Shown: positions 8,457-17,099, counted from the first letter of the stretch. The stretch: DNA of 64,000 nt from JAEYZM01 sp943372195 (GCA_943372195.1 CALRXS010000011.1:44062-108061); one strand, 5' to 3'. Notes: generated by a model not told the origin, from the sequence alone. Translations and numbers: made by a program.

Positions 8457-10565
8457 ATGAGAATTTTAATAGCAGTATTAAGTATGTTAATTCTATCGTC
8501 ATGCACGAAGAATGAAAAAGTAAAAATAAATATGATGGCCTACCCCGAAACGAAAAAAATAGAAGTAGTTGATGATTATTTCGGAACTAAAATCACTGAC
8601 TCATATCGTTGGTTAGAAAACGATACAAGTAAAGAAACCGCTGAATGGGTTAAAGAACAAAACGCTGTTACTCAAAACTACCTATCACAAATACCTTTTA
8701 AAGATGATATCAAAAAGAGGCTAACTGAGATATGGAATTATGAGAAAATTTCAGCACCGTTTAGAAAAGGTGATTATTATTTTTACTATAAGAACGACGG
8801 ATTGCAAAATCAAGCTGTATTGTATTTCAAAAAAGGACTAGATGGTAAAGATGAAGTATTCTTAGATCCGAATAAATTATCTGAAGATGGCACTGTAGCA
8901 TTGAGTGGTATTTATTTTTCACATGATAATAAATACGCTGCTTATATTATTTCGAAATCAGGCTCAGACTGGAATGAGATATTTGTAAAAGAAATTGCTT
9001 CTGGCAAATTACTAGATGATCATATTGAATGGGTGAAGTTTTCTGGTGCTGCTTGGCAAGGAGATGGTTTCTACTACAGTAGATACGATGAACCTAAAGG
9101 TGTGAGTGAGTTATCAAACCAAAATCAATTTCAAAAAGTGTATTTCCATACATTAGGTAGCGATCAATCAAAAGATGTTTTAGTCTATGAAGACAAAGCT
9201 CACCCATTAAGATATTTTGGCGCTGATGTATCAGATGATGAGAGGTATTTATATATCTATGCATCAGAAGGTACAAGTGGTTCAGAAATTTTGATTAAAG
9301 ATCTAAAAGATAAAAATTCGAAGTTTGAAGTTTTATTAAAAGGTTTTGAATACAACTATAGCATCATAGATAATGTTGGAGAAGAGGTATTAGTCATGAT
9401 GGACAAGCAAGCTGCGAATTACAAAGTGGTTTCTATACATCCGAAGAAAAAAGAAGAGAAAAATTGGAAAACGATCATACCTGAATCGAAAGAATTATTA
9501 GAAGGAGTAACGAGTGCAGGTGGACAATTATTTGCGAGTTATTTAAAAGATGCAAGCAGTAAAATTGTTCAGTATACTTATGAAGGTGTAAAAGTTAAAG
9601 AAATTGAATTACCAGGTATAGGTACTATTTCATTGGGCAAAGCCGATAAAGCTGATGCACATACATTTTATACATTTAGCAATTTCACTACACCAGGTAC
9701 GGTATATAAATTAGATATCAATTCAGGTAAATCAGAATTATATAACAAGCCTAATTTCAAAATTTCATCTGATGATTTTGAAACGAAGCAAGTATGGTAC
9801 ACTTCTAAAGATGGAACAAAAGTGCCAATGTTTATTGTGCACAAAAAAGGCATTAAATTGGATGGTAACAATCCGACGATGTTATACGCTTACGGCGGAT
9901 TCAACATCAGTTTAACACCGAGTTTCAGTGTATCTAATATGTATTTCTTGGACCAAGGTGGAGTTTACGCTTTAGCTAATTTAAGAGGTGGAGGAGAATA
10001 TGGTGAAGAGTGGCATAAAGCAGGTATGTTAGAGAAAAAGCAAAATGTATTTGACGATTTTATTTCTGCCGCTGAATATTTAATTGCAGAGAAATATACA
10101 AGCTCTTCTAAACTTGCAATTAGTGGTAGATCAAACGGAGGTTTATTAGTTGGAGCATGTATGACACAGCGCCCCGACTTATATAAAGTAGCATTACCAG
10201 GTGTGGGAGTTTTAGATATGTTGCGTTACCATAAATTCACAATCGGTTGGGGATGGGCAGTTGAGTATGGTTCAAGTGAAAAGAAAGAACAGTTTGACTA
10301 CCTAATAAAATATTCTCCATTGCATAATGTAAAAGACAGTGTTAATTACCCAGCAACAATGATCACTACTGCTGACCATGATGATAGAGTGGTGCCAGCA
10401 CATTCATTCAAGTTCGCTGCAACACTACAAGCAAAACACAAAGGTGAGAATCCGATTTTAATTCGCATCGACGAGAAAGCCGGACATGGAGCGGGCAAGC
10501 CAACGTCTAAGTTGATAGAGGAGGCTACGGATGTGTGGAGTTTTGTGATGTATCATTTGAAATAG
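8457..10565 (+). CDS. Prolyl oligopeptidase family serine peptidase, lipoprotein (S9A)
   Basis: The protein (702 residues) carries a lipoprotein signal (ILSSC, Cys16), so it is likely anchored in the periplasm. The N-terminal domain begins with the family's PETKKIEVVDDYFG ... YRWLEND, followed by a seven-bladed propeller (~75-420) and an alpha/beta-hydrolase domain (~430-702). The catalytic triad is readable: Ser559 in SGRSNGG, Asp643 in DHDDRV and His677 in GHGAGKP. The enzyme should cleave short peptides after proline. It sits one base after gldB and probably shares its transcript. A palindromic repeat (10571-10654) follows in place of a simple terminator. Confidence 0.93.
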   Translation: MRILIAVLSMLILSSCTKNEKVKINMMAYPETKKIEVVDDYFGTKITDSYRWLENDTSKETAEWVKEQNAVTQNYLSQIPFKDDIKKRLTEIWNYEKISAPFRKGDYYFYYKNDGLQNQAVLYFKKGLDGKDEVFLDPNKLSEDGTVALSGIYFSHDNKYAAYIISKSGSDWNEIFVKEIASGKLLDDHIEWVKFSGAAWQGDGFYYSRYDEPKGVSELSNQNQFQKVYFHTLGSDQSKDVLVYEDKAHPLRYFGADVSDDERYLYIYASEGTSGSEILIKDLKDKNSKFEVLLKGFEYNYSIIDNVGEEVLVMMDKQAANYKVVSIHPKKKEEKNWKTIIPESKELLEGVTSAGGQLFASYLKDASSKIVQYTYEGVKVKEIELPGIGTISLGKADKADAHTFYTFSNFTTPGTVYKLDINSGKSELYNKPNFKISSDDFETKQVWYTSKDGTKVPMFIVHKKGIKLDGNNPTMLYAYGGFNISLTPSFSVSNMYFLDQGGVYALANLRGGGEYGEEWHKAGMLEKKQNVFDDFISAAEYLIAEKYTSSSKLAISGRSNGGLLVGACMTQRPDLYKVALPGVGVLDMLRYHKFTIGWGWAVEYGSSEKKEQFDYLIKYSPLHNVKDSVNYPATMITTADHDDRVVPAHSFKFAATLQAKHKGENPILIRIDEKAGHGAGKPTSKLIEEATDVWSFVMYHLK

Positions 10566-10570
10566 AGGTT

Positions 10571-10654
10571 TCCACGCAGAGAGCACAAAGTATAGCAGAG
10601 GTCGCAGAGAAAATTCTTTGCGACCTCTGCATTTTACTGCGTTCTCTACGTGGA
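10571..10654. repeat. Nested palindromic repeat after the prolyl oligopeptidase gene
   Basis: A perfect 12-bp inverted repeat, GCAGAGGTCGCA at 10595-10606 and its complement at 10619-10630, sits inside a second, imperfect pair (TCCACGCAGAGAGC at 10571-10584 against 10639-10654, two mismatches plus an offset). The RNA would fold into one long interrupted hairpin. It is notably GC-richer than its surroundings. It could act as a terminator or mRNA 3'-end stabiliser, or be a REP-like dispersed repeat. No second copy is seen in the window. Confidence 0.7.
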
Positions 10655-10734
10655 ACAAAAATAATCGATGTTTAAACAAACAATTCCATTTCCCCATTGT
10701 TCTCCATTCATAACATCAAAAAAACTATAACAAA

Positions 10735-11277
10735 ATGGAAACAATTACAACACAAAAATGGGCATTAGATACAGCTCACTCAGAGGTTCAATTCAAAGTA
10801 AAGCATTTAGTTATTTCTACAGTTACCGGTACTTTCAAAGTATTTGAGGGTAATTTAGAATCAAATGGCGATGATTTTGAAGGAGCGAAAGTAGATTTTA
10901 GCGTTGACATCCAAAGTATTGAAACGAATAATGCTGATCGTAATGCACATTTAAAATCTGATGACTTTTTCTCAGCTGAGAAATACCCATCAATGAATTT
11001 TGTGTCGACATCATTCAAGAAAATTTCAGGTTCAGATTACGAGTTAACTGGTGATTTAACAATCAGAGATGTAACTAAATCAATTACCTTGAAGGCAGAG
11101 TATGGTGGTATAATAGTAGATCCATGGGGACAAACAAAAGCTGGATTTGAAGTAGAAGGCAAGATCAACCGAAAAGATTATGGTTTAGTTTGGAGTGCAG
11201 TTACAGAGAGTGGTGGTTTAGTAGTGAGTGACGATGTAAAACTTCACATCAACGTTGAGTTTTCAAAACAGGCATAA
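10735..11277 (+). CDS. YceI-family lipid-binding protein
   Basis: The 180-residue protein is a full-length YceI domain: WALDTAHSEVQFKVKHLVIS at the start, VTGTFKVFEGNL, SIETNNADRNAHLKSDDFF, the YPSMNFVS strand, LTGDLTIRDVTKSITL, and NRKDYGL followed by VSDDVKLHINVEF at the end. YceI proteins form an extended lipocalin-like barrel that binds polyisoprenoid or amphiphilic ligands. Unlike E. coli YceI, no signal peptide is present, so this copy is probably cytoplasmic. It stands alone between two palindromic regions. Confidence 0.92.
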   Translation: METITTQKWALDTAHSEVQFKVKHLVISTVTGTFKVFEGNLESNGDDFEGAKVDFSVDIQSIETNNADRNAHLKSDDFFSAEKYPSMNFVSTSFKKISGSDYELTGDLTIRDVTKSITLKAEYGGIIVDPWGQTKAGFEVEGKINRKDYGLVWSAVTESGGLVVSDDVKLHINVEFSKQA

Positions 11278-11346
11278 CATTATAAATTTATATTTTCAAT
11301 AGTATTTTAAAAAATTACTATAAATAAACCTGCTTAAATAGGTATT

Positions 11347-11378
11347 ACTGGTGGCACGACTTAAGTCGTGCCACCAGT
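11347..11378. repeat. 32-bp perfect palindrome
   Basis: The 32 bases centred between 11362 and 11363 are a perfect self-complementary sequence with no loop; the half-site is ACTGGTGGCACGACTT. It is GC-rich against an AT-rich background and lies between yceI and the atp operon terminator. On + it is followed by TTTTGATT, so it may serve as the yceI terminator, but the perfect symmetry would also suit a REP-like element or a protein-binding site. Confidence 0.7.
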
Positions 11379-11421
11379 TTTGATTAAAGAACGGGTAAAA
11401 AAATTACCCAACCAACAAAAA

Positions 11422-11447
11422 AAAGCCTCGTTTCACAACGAGGCTTT
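11422..11447 (-). terminator. Rho-independent terminator of the atp operon
   Basis: An 11-bp perfect stem (AAAGCCTCGTT paired with AACGAGGCTTT) encloses a four-base loop. On the minus strand it is followed by a run of eight T (complement of 11417-11424), ideal for ending the atpG transcript 25 bp downstream of its stop. The plus-strand reading has TTTGATTTT and could act weakly in the other direction. Confidence 0.85.
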
Positions 11448-11471
11448 GATTTTAAAATCTTTTAGTATTTG

Positions 11472-12350
11472 TTAACTAGCTGCAAGGGCATTTGCACCAC
11501 TCACGATTTCTAAGATCTCGTTTGTAATGGCTGCTTGTCTTGCTTGATTGTATGATAGTCTCAATGCTCTTAATAATTCACCAGCATTGTCTGTAGCTTT
11601 ATCCATCGCTGTCATACGAGCACCGTGCTCTGAAGCGTGTGAATCTAATAAAGCTTTATAAAGTTGAATCTTAATTGATGTAGGTATTAAGCCATTTACA
11701 ATTTCTTCTTGTGAAGGCTCTAATAAATAATCAACATTAGAATTAGTTCCTGAATTATCAGTTGCTTTTAATGGTAATAATTGCTCAGTAGTTAATAATT
11801 GTACAGCCGCATTTTTGAATTGGTTATACACTACTTCTACTCTATCGAATTCTCCGGATGTAAATCCTTTCATAATCGATTCAGCAATTTTTGTAGATGT
11901 TTGGAAACTCAAGTTGTTGAACAAATCGTTATTATTTCCGATAACGTTGTATTTATTTTTTGTGAAATATTCTTGTGCTTTTTTACCGATAGCAACGATG
12001 TGAACATTACCAGATTTTTTCAAATCAGCATATTTCTCATTGATCAAAGCATTAGCAGTTTTAATTGCGTTTGCATTGAATGCACCAGCTAAACCACGGT
12101 TAGAAGTAACAACTACGATTAATACATTTTTCAACTCGCGTTGAACAGTGTACGGACTTTCATTGCTTTCTAAGCTAGCGGTTAGATTGCTCAAAATATC
12201 TTTCAACTTATTTGCATAAGGACGCATTTGAACGATTGCATCAGTAGCGCGTTTCAACTTAGCAGCAGAAACCATTTTCATGGCTTTCGTGATTTGCTGT
12301 GTTGAATTTACCGAAGCTATTCTTAAACGTACTTCTTTTAAATTTGCCAT
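11472..12350 (-). CDS. atpG: ATP synthase F1 gamma subunit
   Basis: The gamma subunit is the central rotating shaft of F1. The 292-residue protein shows the conserved N-terminal helix (MANLKEVRLRIASVNSTQQITKAMKMVSAAKL split at MKMVSAAKLKRA), the middle Rossmann-like region (VVVTSNRGLAGAFN near residues 80-94) and the C-terminal helix ending SYNQARQAAITNEILEIVSGA, which enters the alpha-beta ring. It is the last gene of the minus-strand atp cluster, 61 bp after atpA, and is followed by a strong terminator. It is complete and of normal length. Confidence 0.97.
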   Translation of the reverse strand: MANLKEVRLRIASVNSTQQITKAMKMVSAAKLKRATDAIVQMRPYANKLKDILSNLTASLESNESPYTVQRELKNVLIVVVTSNRGLAGAFNANAIKTANALINEKYADLKKSGNVHIVAIGKKAQEYFTKNKYNVIGNNNDLFNNLSFQTSTKIAESIMKGFTSGEFDRVEVVYNQFKNAAVQLLTTEQLLPLKATDNSGTNSNVDYLLEPSQEEIVNGLIPTSIKIQLYKALLDSHASEHGARMTAMDKATDNAGELLRALRLSYNQARQAAITNEILEIVSGANALAAS

Positions 12351-12411
12351 TTTCTAATTGAAAATTTATAGTTTAAATCTCTGTTCTTTGCAAAGCAGAG
12401 ATTATAATCTT

Positions 12412-13986
12412 TTAGTATTTAGCTGAAATTTCTTTCGCAACTTGTTCTAACACTGAAGTGATAGAATCATCAATTTTACCTGCACGTAATGCATCCAATA
12501 CTGGTCTGTGACGAACATCTAATTGATTTAAGAATTCTGATTCGAATTCTTTGATTTTATTTACAGGTACACTTCTCATTAAACCTTTAGTACCACAGTA
12601 AATAATTGCTACTTGTTTCTCTACAGGTACTGGTGAGTATTGACCTTGCTTTAAGATCTCTACGTTACGCGCACCTTTATCTAATACGAATTTTGTAGTT
12701 GCATCTAAATCAGATCCGAATTTAGAGAAAGCTTCAAGTTCTCTGTATTGTGCTTGGTCACCTTTTAACGTACCAGCAACTTTCTTCATTGATTTAATTT
12801 GTGCCGAACCACCCACACGAGATACAGAGATACCTACGTTGATCGCCGGACGAATACCTGCGTTGAACAAGTTCGACTCTAAGAATATCTGTCCGTCAGT
12901 AATCGAAATTACGTTCGTAGGAATATATGCAGAAACGTCACCTGCTTGTGTTTCGATGATAGGTAAAGCTGTTAATGAACCACCACCTTTCACGATACCT
13001 TTGATAGACTCAGGTAAATCGTTCATTGCTTGCGCAACTGAATCGGTAGCATTAATCTTAGCAGCTCTTTCTAATAATCTAGAGTGTAAGTAGAATACGT
13101 CACCTGGGTATGCTTCACGACCTGGAGGTCTTCTTAATAATAAAGATACTTCACGGTAAGCAACAGCTTGTTTAGATAAATCATCATAAACAATTAAAGC
13201 TGGTCTACCAGTATCTCTGAAGAACTCACCAATAGCAGCACCCGCGAATGGCGCGAAGAATTGCATTGGAGCTGGGTCAGCTGCAGACGCTGCCACAATG
13301 ATTGTGTATGCCATCGCACCTTTTTCTTCTAACGTACGAACGATGTTCGCTACTGTAGAATTCTTTTGTCCGATTGCAACATATATACAGATAACAGGCT
13401 CGCCTTTATCGTAAAATTCTTTTTGATTGATGATAGTATCTACCGCAACTGTTGTTTTACCAGTTTGACGGTCACCAATGATTAACTCACGTTGACCTCT
13501 ACCAATTGGAATCATCGCATCGATAGCTTTCAATCCAGTTTGTAATGGCTCATTTACTGGCTGACGATAAATTACACCTGGTGCTTTACGCTCGATAGGC
13601 ATTTCGTATAAAGTACCTGCGATCGGACCTTTACCATCGATTGGTTGACCTAGAGTGTTTACTACACGACCTAACATACCATCACCTACTTTAATAGATG
13701 CGATTTTCTTAGTACGCTTAATAGTATCACCTTCTTTAATAGCATCTGAACTACCTAATAATACAACACCTACGTTGTCTTCTTCTAAGTTCAATACAAT
13801 ACCTTGCAATCCATTATCAAATTCAACCAATTCACCTGATTGTACTTTCGTTAATCCGTATACCCTCGCAATACCATCTCCAACTTGCAATACGGTACCA
13901 ACTTCTTCTAATTCAGATTCTGACTTGAAGCCCGACAATTGCTGTCTTAATATTGCCGATACTTCATCCGGTCTTACGTCTACCAT
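12412..13986 (-). CDS. atpA: ATP synthase F1 alpha subunit
   Basis: Alpha forms the noncatalytic nucleotide-binding positions of the F1 hexamer. The 524-residue protein begins with the family's VRPDEVSAILRQQL, has the N-terminal barrel (~25-95), the P-loop GDRQTGKT near 170-177, the LLLRRPPGREAYPGDVFYLHSRLLERAA segment (shown here in part, ~280-310) and the C-terminal helical domain. The arginine finger region (ISVSRVGGSAQ near 370) is present. It lies between atpH (33 bp) and atpG (61 bp). The catalytic beta subunit gene is not in this cluster. Confidence 0.98.
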   Translation of the reverse strand: MVDVRPDEVSAILRQQLSGFKSESELEEVGTVLQVGDGIARVYGLTKVQSGELVEFDNGLQGIVLNLEEDNVGVVLLGSSDAIKEGDTIKRTKKIASIKVGDGMLGRVVNTLGQPIDGKGPIAGTLYEMPIERKAPGVIYRQPVNEPLQTGLKAIDAMIPIGRGQRELIIGDRQTGKTTVAVDTIINQKEFYDKGEPVICIYVAIGQKNSTVANIVRTLEEKGAMAYTIIVAASAADPAPMQFFAPFAGAAIGEFFRDTGRPALIVYDDLSKQAVAYREVSLLLRRPPGREAYPGDVFYLHSRLLERAAKINATDSVAQAMNDLPESIKGIVKGGGSLTALPIIETQAGDVSAYIPTNVISITDGQIFLESNLFNAGIRPAINVGISVSRVGGSAQIKSMKKVAGTLKGDQAQYRELEAFSKFGSDLDATTKFVLDKGARNVEILKQGQYSPVPVEKQVAIIYCGTKGLMRSVPVNKIKEFESEFLNQLDVRHRPVLDALRAGKIDDSITSVLEQVAKEISAKY

Positions 13987-14019
13987 AATATTATTTGTTT
14001 ATGATTTATTATTTTTTCT

Positions 14020-14571
14020 TTATACAATTCCTACGTTAGAAGAAAAACTCTTCTTCAAATTATTTAAGCTCTTAGCAATACTTGAATCGAATTGCTTATC
14101 GCCAACTGTCAATACAAATCCGCCTATTAATTTTGAATCAACAACTTTCTCTAAGATTACTTTTTTAGAAGTTGCTTGTTCAACAATTGAAACGATTTCT
14201 TTTTCTGCTGCATCAGTTAATATAGTTGCTGATGTTACTTTTGCTTTAATGAAACCTTTCTTCTCGTTGTATTGATTCAAGAATTCTTTAGCTGTAGCAT
14301 GCAATACTTGAGCTCTACCTTTATTTACCACGATATCGAAAAATGACTGAGTAGTTTTGTTAACTCTTACGCTAAACAAATCTCTCAAAATCTTAATCTT
14401 CTTATCAATAGGCACAATAGGGTTCTTTAATACAGCTACCAACTCTGAACTTGCTTTAGTCGCAGCTAAAAACAAATCAATATCTGTTTTTACTTGCTCA
14501 AGTTCATTGCGTTCTATCGCTAAGTCGATGATAGCTTTTGCGTATCGTGAAGCAACTCTTAATTCTGACAT
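14020..14571 (-). CDS. atpH: ATP synthase F1 delta subunit
   Basis: Delta (OSCP-like) ties the top of F1 to the peripheral stalk. The 183-residue protein starts SELRVASRYAKAIIDLA, the hallmark N-terminal helix of the family, and contains the conserved C-terminal block LIGGFVLTVGDKQFDSSIAKSL near 148-169. It is normal in length for the family and ordered between atpF and atpA as in canonical atp operons. Confidence 0.95.
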   Translation of the reverse strand: MSELRVASRYAKAIIDLAIERNELEQVKTDIDLFLAATKASSELVAVLKNPIVPIDKKIKILRDLFSVRVNKTTQSFFDIVVNKGRAQVLHATAKEFLNQYNEKKGFIKAKVTSATILTDAAEKEIVSIVEQATSKKVILEKVVDSKLIGGFVLTVGDKQFDSSIAKSLNNLKKSFSSNVGIV

Positions 14572-14607
14572 ATTCTATCTTTTTGAAAATTCTCTATTGA
14601 AAATTTT

Positions 14608-15102
14608 CTAGTTAATTTTCACTTCTTTTAACAAATCGTTTACTAAACTTTCTTGTTTAGATTTATCTTCTAATTGCTTACGTAAAACTTTCTCAGCAAT
14701 TTCTAAAGACAATGTAGCAACCTGATTTTTAACCTCTGCTAATGCAGCATTCTTTTGGTTGTCAATTTCAGTCTTTGCTTTTGAAATCATTTTATCTGCC
14801 TCTACTTGAGCTAATGATTTAGCTTCAGTAATTGTAGCATCACGTAATTGTTTAGCCTCTTTTAAAATAGCATCGCGTTCAGCTCTTGCTTCTTTTAATA
14901 ATTGTTCACTCTCATTGTTTAAACGAGCTAACTCATCTTTCGCTTTTTCAGCTGCCTGTAATGCATCTTCGATCGATTTCTCACGTTCGTTTAATGCCGA
15001 CATAATTGGCTTCCAAGCAAACTTTCCTAAAATGAATAATAATAATAGGAACGAAATGGTCGTCCAAAATACTAATCCTATACTAGGGGTTACAATTTCC
15101 AT
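14608..15102 (-). CDS. atpF: ATP synthase F0 b subunit
   Basis: Subunit b is the peripheral stalk. A single N-terminal membrane helix (GLVFWTTISFLLLLFILGKFAW, residues ~9-30, shown in part) is followed by a long charged helix rich in Ala, Glu and Lys (residues 38-155) that forms the coiled-coil stator, including KPIMSALNEREKSIEDAL. The 164-residue length is normal. A hairpin resembling a terminator separates it from atpE upstream. Confidence 0.95.
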   Translation of the reverse strand: MEIVTPSIGLVFWTTISFLLLLFILGKFAWKPIMSALNEREKSIEDALQAAEKAKDELARLNNESEQLLKEARAERDAILKEAKQLRDATITEAKSLAQVEADKMISKAKTEIDNQKNAALAEVKNQVATLSLEIAEKVLRKQLEDKSKQESLVNDLLKEVKIN

Positions 15103-15143
15103 ATGGTGTTATAATATCTGTTTTATAAAATCAAATTAATGGT

Positions 15144-15176
15144 AAAAAGCCTACTGCCAATCGCAGTAGACTTTTT
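15144..15176 (-). terminator. Hairpin with T-run between atpE and atpF
   Basis: On the minus strand a stem of seven GC-containing pairs (CTACTGC/GCAGTAG on +) plus six outer pairs after one mismatch encloses a five-base loop, with runs of T/A at the base (AAAAAG ... CTTTTT). It lies 7-39 bp downstream of the atpE stop and before atpF. It has the form of an intrinsic terminator inside the operon, so it may attenuate readthrough or protect an atpE-ending transcript. Confidence 0.65.
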
Positions 15177-15182
15177 GACGGA

Positions 15183-15392
15183 TCAACCGTTTCCTAACAA
15201 TGCAACTACCACACCGAATAATGCAACACCTTCTACAAGGGCTGCTGCGATGATCATTGCAGTTTGAATTTTTGAAGCGGCTTCTGGTTGTCTAGCAATA
15301 CCTTCCATTGCAGAACCACCAATTCTTCCGATACCTAAACCAGCGCCGATTACAGCTAATCCAGCACCAATTGCAGCGATACTTCCTGTCAT
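15183..15392 (-). CDS. atpE: ATP synthase F0 c subunit
   Basis: The c subunit forms the rotor ring. The 69-residue protein is a hairpin of two hydrophobic helices with the polar loop ARQPEAA (33-39). The ion-binding carboxylate is Glu54 (ALVEGVAL). The sites that make a Na+-binding c ring (a Gln in helix 1 and Ser/Thr after the Glu) are not present: Ile21 and Gly55 occupy those positions, so proton coupling is the better inference. It is flanked by a 161-bp repeat-containing gap on the atpB side and a terminator-like hairpin on the atpF side. Confidence 0.96.
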   Translation of the reverse strand: MTGSIAAIGAGLAVIGAGLGIGRIGGSAMEGIARQPEAASKIQTAMIIAAALVEGVALFGVVVALLGNG

Positions 15393-15427
15393 TTTATTTT
15401 ATTTTAAGTTAAACAATAATTCAATTT

Positions 15428-15457
15428 CGTATTCCGTAATACGTATTCCGCATTACG
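15428..15457. repeat. Short direct/inverted repeat patch in the atpB-atpE gap
   Basis: CGTATTCCG occurs twice (15428-15436 and 15442-15450), and each copy is followed by a partial complement (AATACG at 15438-15443; ATTACG at 15452-15457), giving two overlapping small hairpins. It lies about 36 bp upstream of the atpE start on the minus strand. Function unknown; possibly an mRNA structure. Confidence 0.5.
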
Positions 15458-15498
15458 ACTCTGTACTCTTTACTAATCACTCTCACTTATCACTCCCA

Positions 15499-15554
15499 CT
15501 AGTTATTAGTTACTAGCACTAGCATATTAACATACTAGCATACTAGCATACTAT
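15499..15554. repeat. Tandem TAG-rich array abutting the atpB stop
   Basis: Three tandem CATACTAG units (15531-15554, last base of the third differs) directly touch the atpB stop codon; on the minus strand the unit reads AGTATGCT. Next to it, ACTAGTTATTAGTTACTAG (15499-15517) contains the related unit AGTTACT/AGTAACT. The units differ from the heptamers found at 25304, 51384, 61789 and 62303 by single changes, so I treat this as a diverged member of the same family. The 161-bp gap has no other feature. Confidence 0.6.
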
Positions 15555-16696
15555 TAATGGTGTTCTGCTTCCCCGTGCTCTTCCGAAACTGCTGTTCCAA
15601 TGAAAAGGGCCGTAAGCATCGTAAATATAAACGCTTGCAAAAACGCTACTAACAATTCTAATACATCCATAAATATTACAAAGGCTACCGATACTGGTGC
15701 TATTGCTAATGATTTAAAGATGAATATCAATGATATTAAACTCAATACAATAATGTGACCTGCTGTAATGTTAGCGAACAAACGCACGATTAACGCAAAT
15801 GGCTTTGACAATACACCAATAATCTCTACTGGTATCATAATCGGATATAACCACCATGGCACATGAGGAACTAAAATGTGTTTCCAATATGCTTTATTTC
15901 CATTGAAATTAGTTACAAAGAACGTAATCAATCCCATCACTAATGTAAATGCTATATTACCTGTTAAGTTCGCTCCTCCTGGGAAGAATGGCACTAAACC
16001 AATCATATTATTGATCCAGATAAAAAAGAATATCGTCAATAAGAATGGCATAAAACGCGCATACTTATAACCTAAATTCGGCTTCGCAATCTCATCTCTC
16101 ACAAAAATGATGATCGGCTCTATTAAGCCTTGGAATCCCTTAGGTGCTTTACCTTCTCTTTTTTTGTATGCGGATGCTACCGAACTGAAAATAAGTACTA
16201 AAATGATCATCGACATAAACATCGAAGCAACATTTTTAGTAATTGAAAAATCCATCACCTTCTTGCTTGCCTCCTCATCTATCTCACCTGCCTCATTTAC
16301 TACTTTAATATGATTATGCTCGATTTTGTAAGTATAATATTTGCCCTTGTGAGCATCTTTACCGTGATGAAAATTGCTCGAAGAAAACATCTCTAAACCT
16401 TTATCAGTATATAAAATTACTGGTAAGCCTACCGATGTATGTCCCCATAAATGCCACTCATGCGCATCAGCAATGTGATGTAATATTAACTCTGAAGCAT
16501 TAAACTCTTCTTCTTCAGCATGTTCAGCAGCATGTGCTGTATCATTTGCATGATTTACTGTATCAGAAACTACACTTGTAACTTCAGCATGTTTTTCAGA
16601 CTCATTTGCATAAGTGAATGTCACTGAAATACAAAAAATAGCAGAAAACAATAAAATTGATTTCAGTTTTTTAGTAAAAAAGCCTCTTCTGCGCAT
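15554..16696 (-). CDS. atpB: ATP synthase F0 a subunit with long N-terminal extension
   Basis: Subunit a forms the proton half-channels against the c ring. The 380-residue protein is longer than the ~270 of E. coli. It begins with a signal-peptide-like hydrophobic stretch (residues ~10-30) followed by a polar His/Glu/Asp-rich region to about 160, a layout common in Bacteroidota AtpB. The membrane core starts near 160. The essential stator arginine is in LIVRLFANITAGH (~305). The C-terminus is histidine-rich (EEHGEAEHH). It follows the AtpI-like gene by 16 bp. Confidence 0.95.
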   Translation of the reverse strand: MRRRGFFTKKLKSILLFSAIFCISVTFTYANESEKHAEVTSVVSDTVNHANDTAHAAEHAEEEEFNASELILHHIADAHEWHLWGHTSVGLPVILYTDKGLEMFSSSNFHHGKDAHKGKYYTYKIEHNHIKVVNEAGEIDEEASKKVMDFSITKNVASMFMSMIILVLIFSSVASAYKKREGKAPKGFQGLIEPIIIFVRDEIAKPNLGYKYARFMPFLLTIFFFIWINNMIGLVPFFPGGANLTGNIAFTLVMGLITFFVTNFNGNKAYWKHILVPHVPWWLYPIMIPVEIIGVLSKPFALIVRLFANITAGHIIVLSLISLIFIFKSLAIAPVSVAFVIFMDVLELLVAFLQAFIFTMLTALFIGTAVSEEHGEAEHH

Positions 16697-16712
16697 CTAT
16701 TTTAAGATTTTG

Positions 16713-17099
16713 TTATTTTTTAAGAGCGCGCAAGTTAGACATTAAGGAATAAATTTCAAAGGCTGTGTAAATAAAATATGGAAGGAAAAAACTAATTAAA
16801 AATGCAATCTTGTTAAAATGACTTCCATAAATGAAAATTAGTGCGAAAATCATGCTTAAAAGCATCTTTCCTACTACCATGCCTAACACAATAAAAACTG
16901 AACTATCTGCAGATTTTTTTAATCCCCAGTCACCTAACCAAAATGCTATCACCGTTATCAACAAAAAAAACAATACGAAGTAGGGATATGGAGCTATAAA
17001 TAACTCAACATTTTGTAGCTGATTTGCACTTATTTCTGAAATTGCCAATAATAGAATAGCTATCAATACGCTGTATATCGTAAACTTCTTTGCATTCAT
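16713..17099 (-). CDS. AtpI-like four-helix membrane protein of the atp operon
   Basis: I chose the ATG at 17097-17099 because it overlaps the upstream TGA as ATGA and starts MNAKKFTIYSVLIAILLLAI, whereas a longer reading frame extends into atpZ. The resulting 128-residue protein has four hydrophobic segments (about 6-24, 41-60, 66-88, 98-116). Position between atpZ and atpB is where AtpI-type accessory proteins lie, and comparable small proteins occur in Bacteroidota atp operons, but I see no clear AtpI signature. A role in F0 assembly is inferred from position only. Confidence 0.65.
   Translation of the reverse strand: MNAKKFTIYSVLIAILLLAISEISANQLQNVELFIAPYPYFVLFFLLITVIAFWLGDWGLKKSADSSVFIVLGMVVGKMLLSMIFALIFIYGSHFNKIAFLISFFLPYFIYTAFEIYSLMSNLRALKK

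Noticed and set aside
13655..14275. Long open frame (206 codons) on + across atpA/atpH
   Set aside because: It is antisense to conserved atpA and atpH, is low in complexity (Thr/Ser/Pro/Asn-rich) and has no family similarity.
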